The notes under the pieces are model-generated. The model saw only the letters and a program-made list of their open reading frames with translations, had not been told where the DNA came from and ran no database searches. Below, one piece after another: positions 24,200 to 33,059 of a stretch of 64,000 nucleotides of DNA. The DNA is from Aquisalimonas sp007126095 (lineage in GTDB: Bacteria; Pseudomonadota; Gammaproteobacteria; Nitrococcales; Aquisalimonadaceae). How positions within the stretch are numbered: the first letter of the stretch is position 1; each line of letters opens with the position of its first letter. The position numbers and the translations under genes are program-made. The DNA is taken from NCBI RefSeq assembly GCF_048323695.1, contig NZ_JBLWFT010000002.1, positions 1 through 64,000 on the forward strand, given 5' to 3'.

Positions 24200-24639
24200 G
24201 CCGCCTGCTGCTGGTGCTGCTAATCGGGTTTGCCACGGCGCTGCATGGTGGACAGCGCTCCCAGGAACCCATTGGCGAGCAGGAGGACATGGGGGCATTA
24301 CCCACCGCCGACCGCCAGCAGCTGGAGGGCTGGCTGCGGGCGCTGGCGGCTTCCTGGAATACGCCGCGGCTGAGCGACTACCTGGACCCCGATCTTCCGG
24401 ACCGGCAGCGGCTTCTGGGTGCGATCGAGGATCAGGTCCCCCCGGATGCCGAGCTGCGCATCCTCTCCGTGGGGCCGGTTCGGGTTCTGGACGAGGAGCG
24501 CGCCCCCGGGGTGATCACGCGGGTTGTCCGCGTCTCGGTGCGTTTGCAGGTGCAGGGCTCCGCCGACAACGGCGGCCTTGAACGGCGGGAGAGCCGACAG
24601 GATCTGGTGGTTCGATGGACCCGACGGGTACCCCAATAA
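24196..24639 (+). CDS. Small exported hypothetical protein, GTG start
   Basis: A 147-residue protein starting at GTG 24196, which overlaps the upstream stop, with a hydrophobic leader (LLLVLLIGFATALHGG). The mature part has a helical stretch with DYLDPDLPDRQRLLGAIEDQ and a beta-rich C-terminal half (VITRVVRVSVRLQVQGS). Family not recognised. Its end overlaps the proposed start of the outer-membrane barrel gene, which suggests tight co-expression and a shared role in the envelope. Confidence 0.6.
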   Translation: MSRLLLVLLIGFATALHGGQRSQEPIGEQEDMGALPTADRQQLEGWLRALAASWNTPRLSDYLDPDLPDRQRLLGAIEDQVPPDAELRILSVGPVRVLDEERAPGVITRVVRVSVRLQVQGSADNGGLERRESRQDLVVRWTRRVPQ

Positions 24640-26267
24640 ACTCCGTGCGTTTACTGTGGTTGCTGTTGCTGCTTCCCGCTCTCGGGCTGGCCGGGGGGGA
24701 TGAGTCCGGTGACGGCGACTGGCGCGTGCGCGGTGACACCACGGCGCGCATGGAGTACTACAGCATTTCCGGTGACCGCGAGCTGGGCACCTATGCCGAG
24801 GACGGCCTGCAGGCCTACCAGGACCTCAACCTGGGCCTCACCCGCGGTGGTGATGGTGAGCCGCTCTGGGATATCGATTTCTCCAGCGTGGTGAGCGGCT
24901 CCGATTACCGGACTCAAGATCACGGCACGCGCATCGAATACCTGCGTCTGCACCACGAGAACGCCACATCCCCCGTGCCCTACCGGGTCGATCTCGGTGA
25001 CCAGCAGGCATACTTCAGCCGTCTCAGTCTCGATCGAGATGTGCGCGGTGCACGCCTGGAAATGCAGCCGGAGCTCGGCCGGGCGGAGCACTCCCTGGTC
25101 TGGCTCTCGGGGAGCTACCGCAGACACTGGTACGACGACGACGAGACCCGGCTGCCGCATCTGGTGGAGCCGGAAGGCGACTACCACGGCGCCTCGTGGC
25201 TGGTAACCGACCCAACCCTTGGCGACTGGTCCCTGAACGTGGTGCACCACGACGAAATGGCGTTCACCGGCGAGGAACATCGCCACCTGGTGACCAGTGT
25301 AGCCGGAGACTGGGGCATGGAGTTCATGCGCCAGGACCTGGATGCCCAGGCGGAGCTGGCGCGGCTGGAGGGGCAGGCCTGGTCCGGTCTGCAGGATGAT
25401 TCCGTTCGCGCCGTGGATGACCGGGGCTGGCGCGCCAGCCTCGCCGGCGAGGATCATCTGTTGCCCCTGCCGCTGGACTACAGTGTGCGCTACGAGCGCT
25501 TCGGTGCTGATTTCGAACCCGCGGGTACGGAAGTGGTGAGCGACAGCCGCACGCTCGCGGCCGCCGCCGGCCTGCAGTTGACCGACCGGACCCGGTTGCG
25601 GGGGCGCTTCAACCGTTACCGGGACGCCGCCGCCACGGCCAACCCGATCCGGATCGACGAGCACGGCATGGAAGTGGCCGTGCCATTCGGGATCGGCCCG
25701 GTGCACACGAACCACCGCGTGGATGTCCTGCACCGGGAGCGAGCCGACCGTGTTGGCGGAGTCGATCAGCTTACCCGTCGGGCCACCTGGGATCTGGAAC
25801 TGCCGGTGACCGATTCCCAGGAGACACACATGAATCTCTACTGGCTTCACCTGGACGACCGTGCCAGCGGCCGGTTCGCGCGCACCGAGCGGCGGGCCAG
25901 TCTCGCCCACAGTGCCGGCTTCCGCGTGGGTGACCTGGACGTGAGTGCGGCACCGGGGGTTGCCTACCGCACCCGTGATGGCCACCTGGAGCAGCACGCT
26001 GTCCATCCCACCCTGTCCCTGGCGGCGACCGGTGCGCTCCACGAGCTGGGGGTCTCGCTGGGCTACCGCACGCTGGAGCGCCCCGGCCTGGTCAGTCCGG
26101 ACGTGGACGAGTACCAGCTCTCCATGGACTGGCGTTATCGCATGAACCGCCACCAGTTCGGCCTGGAGTACGAGCACCAGCTCGTGGAGCCTCACGTACA
26201 GGAAGAACACCTCGATCAGTGGCGCGCCGGCATGTTCTGGCGTTACGACTTCTCCGGCGAGGGGTAG
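24615..26267 (+). CDS. Outer-membrane beta-barrel protein
   Basis: A 550-residue protein with a leader (LLWLLLLLPALGLAGG) and long runs of alternating polar and aromatic residues typical of a large barrel, for example WDIDFSSVVSGSDYRTQDHG, HGMEVAVPFGIGPVHTNHRV and the C-terminal HQFGLEYEHQLVEPHVQEEH followed by MFWRYDFSGEG. The ATG at 24615 overlaps the previous gene; GTG 24645 just before the leader is an alternative. Size and pattern recall barrels that partner secreted or electron-transfer proteins, but no specific family can be named. Third gene of the envelope cluster. Confidence 0.65.
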   Translation: MDPTGTPINSVRLLWLLLLLPALGLAGGDESGDGDWRVRGDTTARMEYYSISGDRELGTYAEDGLQAYQDLNLGLTRGGDGEPLWDIDFSSVVSGSDYRTQDHGTRIEYLRLHHENATSPVPYRVDLGDQQAYFSRLSLDRDVRGARLEMQPELGRAEHSLVWLSGSYRRHWYDDDETRLPHLVEPEGDYHGASWLVTDPTLGDWSLNVVHHDEMAFTGEEHRHLVTSVAGDWGMEFMRQDLDAQAELARLEGQAWSGLQDDSVRAVDDRGWRASLAGEDHLLPLPLDYSVRYERFGADFEPAGTEVVSDSRTLAAAAGLQLTDRTRLRGRFNRYRDAAATANPIRIDEHGMEVAVPFGIGPVHTNHRVDVLHRERADRVGGVDQLTRRATWDLELPVTDSQETHMNLYWLHLDDRASGRFARTERRASLAHSAGFRVGDLDVSAAPGVAYRTRDGHLEQHAVHPTLSLAATGALHELGVSLGYRTLERPGLVSPDVDEYQLSMDWRYRMNRHQFGLEYEHQLVEPHVQEEHLDQWRAGMFWRYDFSGEG

Positions 26268-26360
26268 CGGGCTGCCCGCCACCTGAAGCGGCGGTTGCCT
26301 GCCCTGGTGGGGCGTTCTACAGTGCGCTGACGCTTTGGACCATCTGGAGTATGCGCACGC

Positions 26361-27089
26361 ATGCGAGACTGGGAAGGACAGGCGGCACCGGAGCCGCCAC
26401 CGCAGCAACCACCCCCGCGCCGGGTTGCAGGGCCGTCCCTGCTGCCCCCGGTGGTTCTGACACTGCTCATTGCCAACGGCGTACTGTTCCTGGCGCAGGG
26501 GGTTATTGGCCACTGGCTGCTGGCCACGTTCGCGCTCTGGCCCCTGGGCACGCCGGACGCCATGATGACCAGCATGGGCATGGAGCAGTATCCGGGGTTC
26601 CGCCCATGGCAGCTGCTCAGTTACGGGTTCCTCCACGGCGGCACGTTCCACCTGCTGGTGAACATGTTTGCCCTGTGGATGTTCGGTGTGGCGCTGGAGA
26701 ACCTCTGGGGCTCGCGCCGGTTCGCGTTCTATTTCGTGTTCTGCGTGATCGGTGCCGGTCTCATTCAGCTGGTGGTGGCCACCAATGCCGCCGCTGATGG
26801 CAGCGTCTATCCGACCGTGGGCGCCTCCGGCGGGGTGTTCGGCATTCTGCTCGGCTTCGGCATGATGTTCCCCAACCAGCGCATCATGCTGCTGATTCCG
26901 CCGATCCCCATGAAGGCGAAGTATTTCGTGATCGCCTATGGCGCGTTCGAGCTGTGGGCCGGTATCACCGGCACCCTGGCCGGCATTGCCCATTTCGCGC
27001 ACCTGGGCGGCATGGTCTTCGGCCTGCTGCTCATCCTCTACTGGCGGCACACCGGCAGCTTCCTCCGCCGGCCACCGGGGCCCATGTAG
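26361..27089 (+). CDS. Rhomboid-family intramembrane serine protease
   Basis: A 242-residue polytopic membrane protease. A proline-rich cytoplasmic tail is followed by six hydrophobic segments. The catalytic pair is S156 in VGASGGVFG (usually GASGAxxG; the A to G change is tolerated in bacteria) and H214 in IAHFAHLGGMVFG; HLLVNMFALWMFG supplies the oxyanion-side H97 and N101. It cleaves membrane-bound substrates within the bilayer; substrate unknown. It is a single gene converging with the RND gene across a REP pair. Confidence 0.9.
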   Translation: MRDWEGQAAPEPPPQQPPPRRVAGPSLLPPVVLTLLIANGVLFLAQGVIGHWLLATFALWPLGTPDAMMTSMGMEQYPGFRPWQLLSYGFLHGGTFHLLVNMFALWMFGVALENLWGSRRFAFYFVFCVIGAGLIQLVVATNAAADGSVYPTVGASGGVFGILLGFGMMFPNQRIMLLIPPIPMKAKYFVIAYGAFELWAGITGTLAGIAHFAHLGGMVFGLLLILYWRHTGSFLRRPPGPM

Positions 27090-27133
27090 GGCCCCGGCAC
27101 CCGCCGCTCCCGGATCCGCTGCCTCGTAGTGGC

Positions 27134-27216
27134 GTAGGGTGGACCTTCAGGTCCACCACCCCGGCCACGGCTCTTCAACCTGCATCACGTTTGGTGGACC
27201 TGAAGGTCCACCCTAC
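27134..27216. repeat. REP-like inverted pair, copy 6, overlapping the RND stop codon
   Basis: Units at 27134-27157 and 27193-27216 face each other across 35 bases. The second unit's GTAG head, read on the minus strand, supplies the TAG stop codon (27213-27215) of the RND transporter gene, so the repeat lies partly inside the gene's last codon. It separates the rhomboid and RND genes. Confidence 0.85.
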
Positions 27217-30200
27217 GCGTGACCCCGCTCCCGCCGCTGCCGTACGCGTTCCGCGGCGTTCTCAAGGAGCGAGTACGCCGCCGGAATCACCGCCAGGGTC
27301 AGCAGCATTGACGAGATCATCCCGCTGATGATGGCCACCGCCAGCGGGCCCTGGGTCTCGGCGCCGGCACCGGCGCCGATGGCTGCGGGCAGCATGGCCA
27401 GGATCAGCGTCAGCGAGGTCATCAGAATGGGCCGCAGACGCACGGGGCAGGCCGCGGCCAGCGCCTCGTTCACGGACATGCCCCGTTTGCTCCGGTACTG
27501 GTTGGTGAGGTCCACCAGCAGGATGCCGTTCTTGGTGACCAGCCCCACCAGCAGCACCAGGCCGATCATGGAGTAGATGTTCAGGGTGTGCCCGAACAGC
27601 CACAGCCCGACGATGCCGCCGATCATCGCCAGCGGCAGCGCCGCGAGGATGATGAAGGGCTGCAGGAACGAGTTGAACTGGCTGCCCAGCACCATGTACA
27701 CGAGCAGAATGGCCACCACGAAGACGAAGATGATGGCCGCCGCCGTGCGTTCGAACTCCTCGGCCTGGCCTACCAGGTTCAGGGAGTAGCCCAGCGGCAT
27801 GATCTCTTCCGCCTCGCTCTCCACCAGGTCCACGGCCTCTGCCAGCGGGACCGACGGGGTCGAGAAGAACTGGGCCGCATACTGGAGGTCGTACCGCCCG
27901 ATCACCGCGGGACCCAGCTCCGGCTGGAAATCCGCCAGGGTGTCGAGACGGATCATGTCGCCGTTCTCGGATCGCAGGTACAGCTTCGAGAGGTCCTCCG
28001 GCGTCTGCAGTGCCCCCTCGCGGGCCTTGAGGCGGACGTCGTAGCGTTCGCCGTCACCGGGCTCGTCGTTGTAGCGGGCCACGTCGATACCGCCGGCGAG
28101 CGCGTTGGCCGCGCGCGTGACGTCGAAGGTGCTGATACCCAGGTTTCGGGCGCGGTCTCGATCCACGTTCAGCACGAGCTCCGGCTGGTCCAGGTCGAGC
28201 TCCAGGTCGAGGGTGTCGATCTCGTCCCGGGCGCGCAGCCGCTGCTCCAGTTCCTCTGCCAGCTCCGCCACCTCGTCAAGCTCCGGGCCGCTGATATTGA
28301 ACTGAAGCGGCTCGCCGCGCTGACCACCGATGAGCGGCACCGCCGAGGCGAACGCACGGACACCGCTCAGCTGTGCCAGTTCGCCCTGCACCTGGGCGGT
28401 GATCTCCTGCTGGCTGAGCGTCCGCTCATCGCGGGGCTCAAGGCGGACGAACGAGATGCCGTCGTTCACCTGACCCTGATCGCCCAGGCCGATGGCCGTG
28501 AAGTAGGTGTCTACGCCTTCCTGGTTGCCGAGCACCTCTTCCACCGCCCGCAGTTTCTCGTCGGTGTAATCGATGCTGGAGCCCAGTGGCGTCTGGATGC
28601 TGACCACGAACTGCCCCTCATCCTCCTCGGGGGTGAACTCGCCGCCAAGCTGCCCGAGCAGGCTGCCGGCCGCGACCGTCACCAGCAACACGATACCGAG
28701 CGTGACCCAGCGGAAACGCAGCACCTTCGCCAGCAGCCAGCGGTAACCGGACTCCATGCCGCGGAAGGCACCCTCCAGCGTGTTGTAGACCTTCCCGTGC
28801 TCCTTCGGTACCGCCAGGAAGCGAGAGCAGAGCATGGGTGTCAGGGTGAGGGCGACGATGCTCGAAGCCAGCACCCCCATGGCCACCACCACCGCAAAGG
28901 ATTCAAAGAAGCGGCCGATGATCCCTTCCATGAACAGCACGGGCAGGAAGATGGAGACCAGCGACAGCGTCGTGGCGATAATGGCGAAGAAGACCTCGTT
29001 GGAGCCCACGATTGCCCCCTCCACCGGGTCCTCGATACCTTCCTCCCGGTGCCGGAAAATGTTCTCCAGCACCACGATGGCGTCGTCCACCACCACGCCG
29101 ATGAGCAGCAGCATCGCCAGCATGGTGAGCGAGTTCAGGGTGTAACCGAATGCGAAGATGGTGGCGATGACCGCTGCCAGAGCCACGGGGATCGACAGCG
29201 TCACGATCAGCGTCGAGCGCAGGTTCTTCAGGAACAGCCACAGCACGAACGCCGCGAACAGGATCCCGAGCCCGATGGTCTGGTACAGGGTGTCGATCAT
29301 CTCCAGGATGAACACGGACTGGTCCGAGGCGATGTTCACTTCCATCCCCGGCGGCAGCTGCGGCCGGATTTCGGTGTCCAGGCGCTCTTTCACCTCGTCG
29401 ATGATGGCCACGGTGTTGGTGCCGGAGACCTTCACCACCCCGAGGCCGACCGTCGGTTCGCCGTTGAACCGGGCCAGTGCCCGCGGGTCCTCCAGGCCAT
29501 CGATCACCTGTGCCACGTCCCGCAGCCGGATCAGGGCGCCGTCCTGGGAGGCCACGATCAGCTCCTCCAGCGCCTCCGGCTGGTGGTACTCCATGTCCAG
29601 CTTCAACAGCCGCTCGGTGCGTTCCGCCACCAGGAAGCCGCCGGGGAGCTGAAAGTGCTCCGTCTCGATGGCATTGATCAGGTCGGTGACCGTGAGGCCG
29701 AAAGCGGCCAGGCGGTCCGGCTCCACCTCGATGCGGATGTTGCGCTCCAGACCGCCGCCGATCTGGATCTCGCCCACGCCGTTGATGTTCTCGATCTGCG
29801 GCCGCACCACATTGCGCGCATACGTGCCGAGCTGCTGCAGGGTCCGGTCGCCCTGGACGCTGAGCCACATGATCGCCTGGGCGTCCGTCTCCACCTTCTG
29901 GACGATGGGGTCTTCGGCGTCTTCCGGCAGTTGCTGGCGGATCTCGTTGATCTTCGCCTGAACCTCGTTGAACGCCACGTCGATGTCCATGTCCAGATCG
30001 AACGTGATGGTCACGATGGATGTGCCGGGGCTGGACGACGACTGGATGTAGTCGATACCCGGCACGGTGTTCACCGCCCGCTCCACCTCCGAGGTGATGG
30101 AGGCGTCGATGATGTCCGGGTCAGCGCCGGGCTGCGCCACCACCACGTTGACCACCGGGAAGTCGATGTTCGGGATGCGGTCGGTGCCCACTTCCTGATA

Positions 30201-30284
30201 GCCGATGTAGCCGAACAGCACCAGTACGGCGCTGATCATCACGGCGAGCACGTGTCGCCGTATGGATAATTCGGGCAGCGTCAT
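27213..30284 (-). CDS. RND-family (HAE1) multidrug efflux transporter
   Basis: A 1023-residue inner-membrane proton antiporter forming the pump of a tripartite efflux system. It starts MTLPELSIRRHVLAVMISAV, with FPVVNVVVAQPGADP in the first porter subdomain and the TM4 pair of aspartates in IGVVVDDAIVVLENIFRHRE needed for proton transfer; LVTKNGILLVDLTNQYRSKR lies in TM10-11. Length is normal. It follows its adaptor gene by six bases. The stop codon is provided by a REP repeat. Exported substrates cannot be told from sequence. Confidence 0.9.
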   Translation of the reverse strand: MTLPELSIRRHVLAVMISAVLVLFGYIGYQEVGTDRIPNIDFPVVNVVVAQPGADPDIIDASITSEVERAVNTVPGIDYIQSSSSPGTSIVTITFDLDMDIDVAFNEVQAKINEIRQQLPEDAEDPIVQKVETDAQAIMWLSVQGDRTLQQLGTYARNVVRPQIENINGVGEIQIGGGLERNIRIEVEPDRLAAFGLTVTDLINAIETEHFQLPGGFLVAERTERLLKLDMEYHQPEALEELIVASQDGALIRLRDVAQVIDGLEDPRALARFNGEPTVGLGVVKVSGTNTVAIIDEVKERLDTEIRPQLPPGMEVNIASDQSVFILEMIDTLYQTIGLGILFAAFVLWLFLKNLRSTLIVTLSIPVALAAVIATIFAFGYTLNSLTMLAMLLLIGVVVDDAIVVLENIFRHREEGIEDPVEGAIVGSNEVFFAIIATTLSLVSIFLPVLFMEGIIGRFFESFAVVVAMGVLASSIVALTLTPMLCSRFLAVPKEHGKVYNTLEGAFRGMESGYRWLLAKVLRFRWVTLGIVLLVTVAAGSLLGQLGGEFTPEEDEGQFVVSIQTPLGSSIDYTDEKLRAVEEVLGNQEGVDTYFTAIGLGDQGQVNDGISFVRLEPRDERTLSQQEITAQVQGELAQLSGVRAFASAVPLIGGQRGEPLQFNISGPELDEVAELAEELEQRLRARDEIDTLDLELDLDQPELVLNVDRDRARNLGISTFDVTRAANALAGGIDVARYNDEPGDGERYDVRLKAREGALQTPEDLSKLYLRSENGDMIRLDTLADFQPELGPAVIGRYDLQYAAQFFSTPSVPLAEAVDLVESEAEEIMPLGYSLNLVGQAEEFERTAAAIIFVFVVAILLVYMVLGSQFNSFLQPFIILAALPLAMIGGIVGLWLFGHTLNIYSMIGLVLLVGLVTKNGILLVDLTNQYRSKRGMSVNEALAAACPVRLRPILMTSLTLILAMLPAAIGAGAGAETQGPLAVAIISGMISSMLLTLAVIPAAYSLLENAAERVRQRRERGHA

Positions 30285-30290
30285 GCGTGC

Positions 30291-31370
30291 TTACTCCTCG
30301 GCGGTCCGGATGGCGGCCCCGTCGGACAGGAAGCCGGCCCCGTCCACGGCGATGATTTCGCCTTCATCCAGGCCGTCCCGGATCTCGGTGCGGTCCGGCC
30401 CGCGGCGCCCCACGTCCACGGCGCGCTCGTGGGCGGTGTCGTCCTCGATGACGTAGACCACCTCTCCGGACGGGCGCTGGATGATGGCGTCGTTGGGGAT
30501 GACGATGCTCTCGCGCTGATCCACCAGCACTGAGGCGTTCACGCTGCCGCCCTGGCGCCAGCCGCCCGGATTCTCCACATTGACGATGGCCTCGAATGTG
30601 CGGCTCTGGCCGGCCAGCCCCGGGCGCAGCTCGGAGATGGTGCCGTCCACGTCGCCGCCGGCGACCGGGGCGCGCAGCTGCACGGGCTGACCCACTTCCA
30701 GCCGCTGGGCCACGGTCTCGGGGAACGGCAGACGGACCCGCAGCAGGTCCTGGCTGACGATGGTCAGCATGGGCTCGCCGGGGGACGTGTAATCGCCTTC
30801 GGATACCATGCGCTCGTCAATGGCGCCGTCCACCGGCGCCCGGATCGTGGTGTTGCGCAGGTCCCTCTCGGCATTGCGCACCTGGGCCTCGGCGCCCTGC
30901 AGATCCTCTTCCAGGGACTCCACCTCGCCCTCGGTGGTGTCGAACTGCGACTGGGTGACATAGCCGTCTTCCAGTAGCTTTGCGTTGCGCTCCAGCTCCC
31001 GTCGCTGGGTCCGCAGGCTGACCTCGAGCCGGCGAACGTCGGTCCGGGCCTGGGCCAGGGCCAGTTCATAGGGCTCCGGATCGATCTCCACCAGGGTGTC
31101 GCCGCGGGCAACCTCGTCCCCTTCCTCGATGCGGATGGCCTGAATCTGGCCCGACACCTCGGCGGTGATTGAGGGCGCTGTCTTGCTGGTCAGGCGGCCA
31201 ATGGTGCGCTCGGTGTCGTCGACCGTGTCGCGTGCCACCTCCTCGGTGGTGATGAGCACGCCGTCATCCCCGGGGCCGCTGTCATCGTCCGCGGCGGCGT
31301 CGTCATCGTTGCTGCAGCCGGCCAGGGCGAACAGGCCGAGAAAGAGGAACAGGCTCAGTTTGCGGGCCAT
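30291..31370 (-). CDS. RND periplasmic adaptor (membrane-fusion) lipoprotein
   Basis: A 359-residue adaptor linking the RND pump to an outer-membrane channel. It has a lipoprotein signal (SLFLFLGLFALAGCSND, lipid on the cysteine) followed by an Asp-rich linker (DDDAAADDDSGPGDD), a lipoyl-like domain (EVSGQIQAIRIEEGDEVARG), an alpha-hairpin (SLRTQRRELERNAKLLEDGY) and the IRAPVDGAIDERMVSEGDYT block. It is the middle gene of the tetR-adaptor-pump unit, 31 bases after tetR and six before the pump. No outer-membrane channel gene is present here, so a shared TolC-like channel is probably used. Confidence 0.9.
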   Translation of the reverse strand: MARKLSLFLFLGLFALAGCSNDDDAAADDDSGPGDDGVLITTEEVARDTVDDTERTIGRLTSKTAPSITAEVSGQIQAIRIEEGDEVARGDTLVEIDPEPYELALAQARTDVRRLEVSLRTQRRELERNAKLLEDGYVTQSQFDTTEGEVESLEEDLQGAEAQVRNAERDLRNTTIRAPVDGAIDERMVSEGDYTSPGEPMLTIVSQDLLRVRLPFPETVAQRLEVGQPVQLRAPVAGGDVDGTISELRPGLAGQSRTFEAIVNVENPGGWRQGGSVNASVLVDQRESIVIPNDAIIQRPSGEVVYVIEDDTAHERAVDVGRRGPDRTEIRDGLDEGEIIAVDGAGFLSDGAAIRTAEE

Positions 31371-31401
31371 TGGGGGCTTCCCTTGCTGTATTGGTTCGAA
31401 T

Positions 31402-32055
31402 TCACTCGTTCGTGTCGCGGTCCTGCGTCAGCCCGGGATGGAGCAGCGCCATGATCTCGGCACAATAGCGGTCCGGGTCGCAGCGCTGTCCGGCGTCGTC
31501 GAGCCGTGGCAACACGTCCCGCAGCTGGAAGTACATGAAGGCGCCACCGAGCAGCGTCAGGGTCAGGGCGAGCGTCGAGTCCGGTGTTGCTGTCTGACCC
31601 CCCTCCTTTCTCCGCGCCTCCGCAATGGTGTTCAGCAGGTCGTTCATGCCGTCGGTGATGGTGTCTTCGGCGCGCTGGCGCTGCGGATTGCCCGCGGAGT
31701 TGAGCATCTGGCGCAGAAACAGGTTCACCGAGGAAGGGTCCTGCAGCATGCTCCGGAGGTCGTCCACGAGAAAGCGCTCGAGGCGGTCGCTCAGGGGCCG
31801 GTCGTGGTCCGTCAGGTCCACCAGCAGCCCGTCGAACGTCAACCGCGAGTCCTCGAGCACGGCGTCGTAGAGTGCCGCCTTGTTGCGGAAGTGGTGAAAG
31901 ACGTTGGCCTTGCTCACTTCCGCCCGCGCTGCGATATCGCGGATGGATACGCCTTCGAAGCCGCGTTCGGTGAACAGCAGGCGTGCCGCCGTAAGGATGC
32001 GCCTTGCGGCTTCCGTACGGGTGGTGGAAGGCTCTGGGCCGCTGTGCTGGGGCAT
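31402..32055 (-). CDS. TetR-family repressor of the efflux operon
   Basis: A 217-residue regulator with a TetR helix-turn-helix near residues 15-60 (ILTAARLLFTERGFEGVSIR, DIAARAEVSKANVFHHFRNK AALYDAVL) and a variable helical ligand domain. Start ATG 32055 follows GGGAGGGAG. It is the first gene of the operon with the adaptor and pump, so it is expected to repress its own operon until a substrate of the pump binds it. A GACCGGTC palindrome with flanking GGTC repeats about 80 bases upstream is a likely operator. Confidence 0.88.
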   Translation of the reverse strand: MPQHSGPEPSTTRTEAARRILTAARLLFTERGFEGVSIRDIAARAEVSKANVFHHFRNKAALYDAVLEDSRLTFDGLLVDLTDHDRPLSDRLERFLVDDLRSMLQDPSSVNLFLRQMLNSAGNPQRQRAEDTITDGMNDLLNTIAEARRKEGGQTATPDSTLALTLTLLGGAFMYFQLRDVLPRLDDAGQRCDPDRYCAEIMALLHPGLTQDRDTNE

Positions 32056-32136
32056 ATGGGCTCCCTCCCTTGTCGTCGGGCACGACCCCGCCTGTGGCCG
32101 GGGTGGCGGACATGGGCGGTGCATCGGCGTGAGGCT

Positions 32137-32148
32137 GACCGGTCGGTC
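32137..32148. promoter_or_regulatory. Candidate TetR operator
   Basis: GACCGGTCGGTC holds a perfect 8-base palindrome GACCGGTC and a second overlapping GGTC repeat, resembling the ACCGACCGGT-type sites of TetR regulators. It lies 82-93 bases before the tetR start in the only intergenic region of the operon. No clear promoter boxes were identified. Confidence 0.3.
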
Positions 32149-32217
32149 GGACACTCGACTGTAGCGGCGTCGCCAGGCCGATGCAAGTCGAGCTGGAGCA
32201 GCGAGGGGCGGGGCGCG

Positions 32218-32565
32218 TCAGCCGCCGGCGGCGACGCCCGCGATCAGCAACAGCACCGCCACCACGGCGGCAGTGGCGTGCAGCAGGATCAGAGGCAGCA
32301 TCACCGGTTCGTTGCGGCCGCGCACGGCAAGGGTAAACAGCCCCCCGATCGCCGCTAGCAGGAAGACGAAGAAGGCGCTGTTGAGCAGCAGGTTCTCGGG
32401 CCCGGTGAACACGCGGACGCCGAGGACAGTCAGCGCCGTCAAGGCGGTCGTGGCGTGGGCATAACCGAGGATCACGGCGGGGCGGCCCTGGCGCAGGCCG
32501 CGCCACAGGGTGGTGGCGCCCATGGTGATGGCCGTGATGAAGAGAATCAGACTGATACCCGCCAT
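32218..32565 (-). CDS. Hypothetical membrane protein
   Basis: A 115-residue protein with four hydrophobic helices (MAGISLILFITAITMGATTL, ATTALTALTVLGVRVFTG, LNSAFFVFLLAAIGGLFTLA, LILLHATAAVVAVLLLIAGV). No catalytic or binding motif is visible and I cannot name a family. Start ATG 32565. It ends 162 bases before tetR on the same strand; the TetR operator lies between, so it is probably a separate unit, though read-through is possible. Confidence 0.6.
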   Translation of the reverse strand: MAGISLILFITAITMGATTLWRGLRQGRPAVILGYAHATTALTALTVLGVRVFTGPENLLLNSAFFVFLLAAIGGLFTLAVRGRNEPVMLPLILLHATAAVVAVLLLIAGVAAGG

Positions 32566-32719
32566 GGGTCGTGTCCCCGGTTATCGATGCTGGCGGCACA
32601 GTAGCACGGCCACTCCTGTAGACCCACGCCGGCTTGCAACTCGTGCGGCCGAACGGGGTCTGTCAACGTACGGGGCAGTATTCCCCTGGGGCCGACAATC
32701 AATCGGCGAGGAGGTTGGT

Positions 32720-33046
32720 GTGTGGATTCAACGTCTGGGTGTGGTCATGGCCCTGGCCGTCTGCGTCGGCGGACCCTTGGCGGCTGCCGATGCGCCGCCG
32801 GAGGAGTGGGGCTATGCCATGGAGCGCCAGCTGCTGCCGGACCGGGTGCGCCTGCTCATCGATGGTGAAACCGCCCTGGAAGGGCACATGCGCTTCGTCG
32901 GTGATCGTCCCGAAGCACGGGTGGAGGGGGAGTTCCGGGGCCATGCGCTGGATGTGCGGTGTCGCCGCAATCCGCTGGTGAACGCCCTGAACTGCTTCGT
33001 CCGCGTCGACGGCGAGGTGCGCAGCAATCACGTGATCGTGCAGTAG
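32720..33046 (+). CDS. Small exported hypothetical protein, GTG start
   Basis: A 108-residue protein with a signal peptide (RLGVVMALAVCVGGPLAAA) and a compact mature domain (YAMERQLLPDRVRLLIDGET, then ALEGHMRFVGDRPEARVEGE, CRRNPLVNALNCFVRVDGEV). Two cysteines may form a disulfide. GTG 32720 is chosen since GAGGAGG lies six bases upstream and the signal sequence starts there. It converges with the kinase-like gene. No family recognised. Confidence 0.6.
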   Translation: MWIQRLGVVMALAVCVGGPLAAADAPPEEWGYAMERQLLPDRVRLLIDGETALEGHMRFVGDRPEARVEGEFRGHALDVRCRRNPLVNALNCFVRVDGEVRSNHVIVQ

Positions 33047-33059
33047 CGCGACGGGCGGT

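Noticed and set aside
24651..27050. A 799-codon minus-strand frame across the barrel and rhomboid genes
   Set aside because: It spans two unrelated plus-strand genes and the gap between them, has no recognisable domain, and fits the pattern of GC-driven antisense frames.
27588..30269. An 893-codon open frame on the + strand opposite the RND pump gene
   Set aside because: It is a shadow of the high-GC RND gene in the complementary frame; its product is histidine- and arginine-rich with no domain, while the minus strand encodes a full RND protein.
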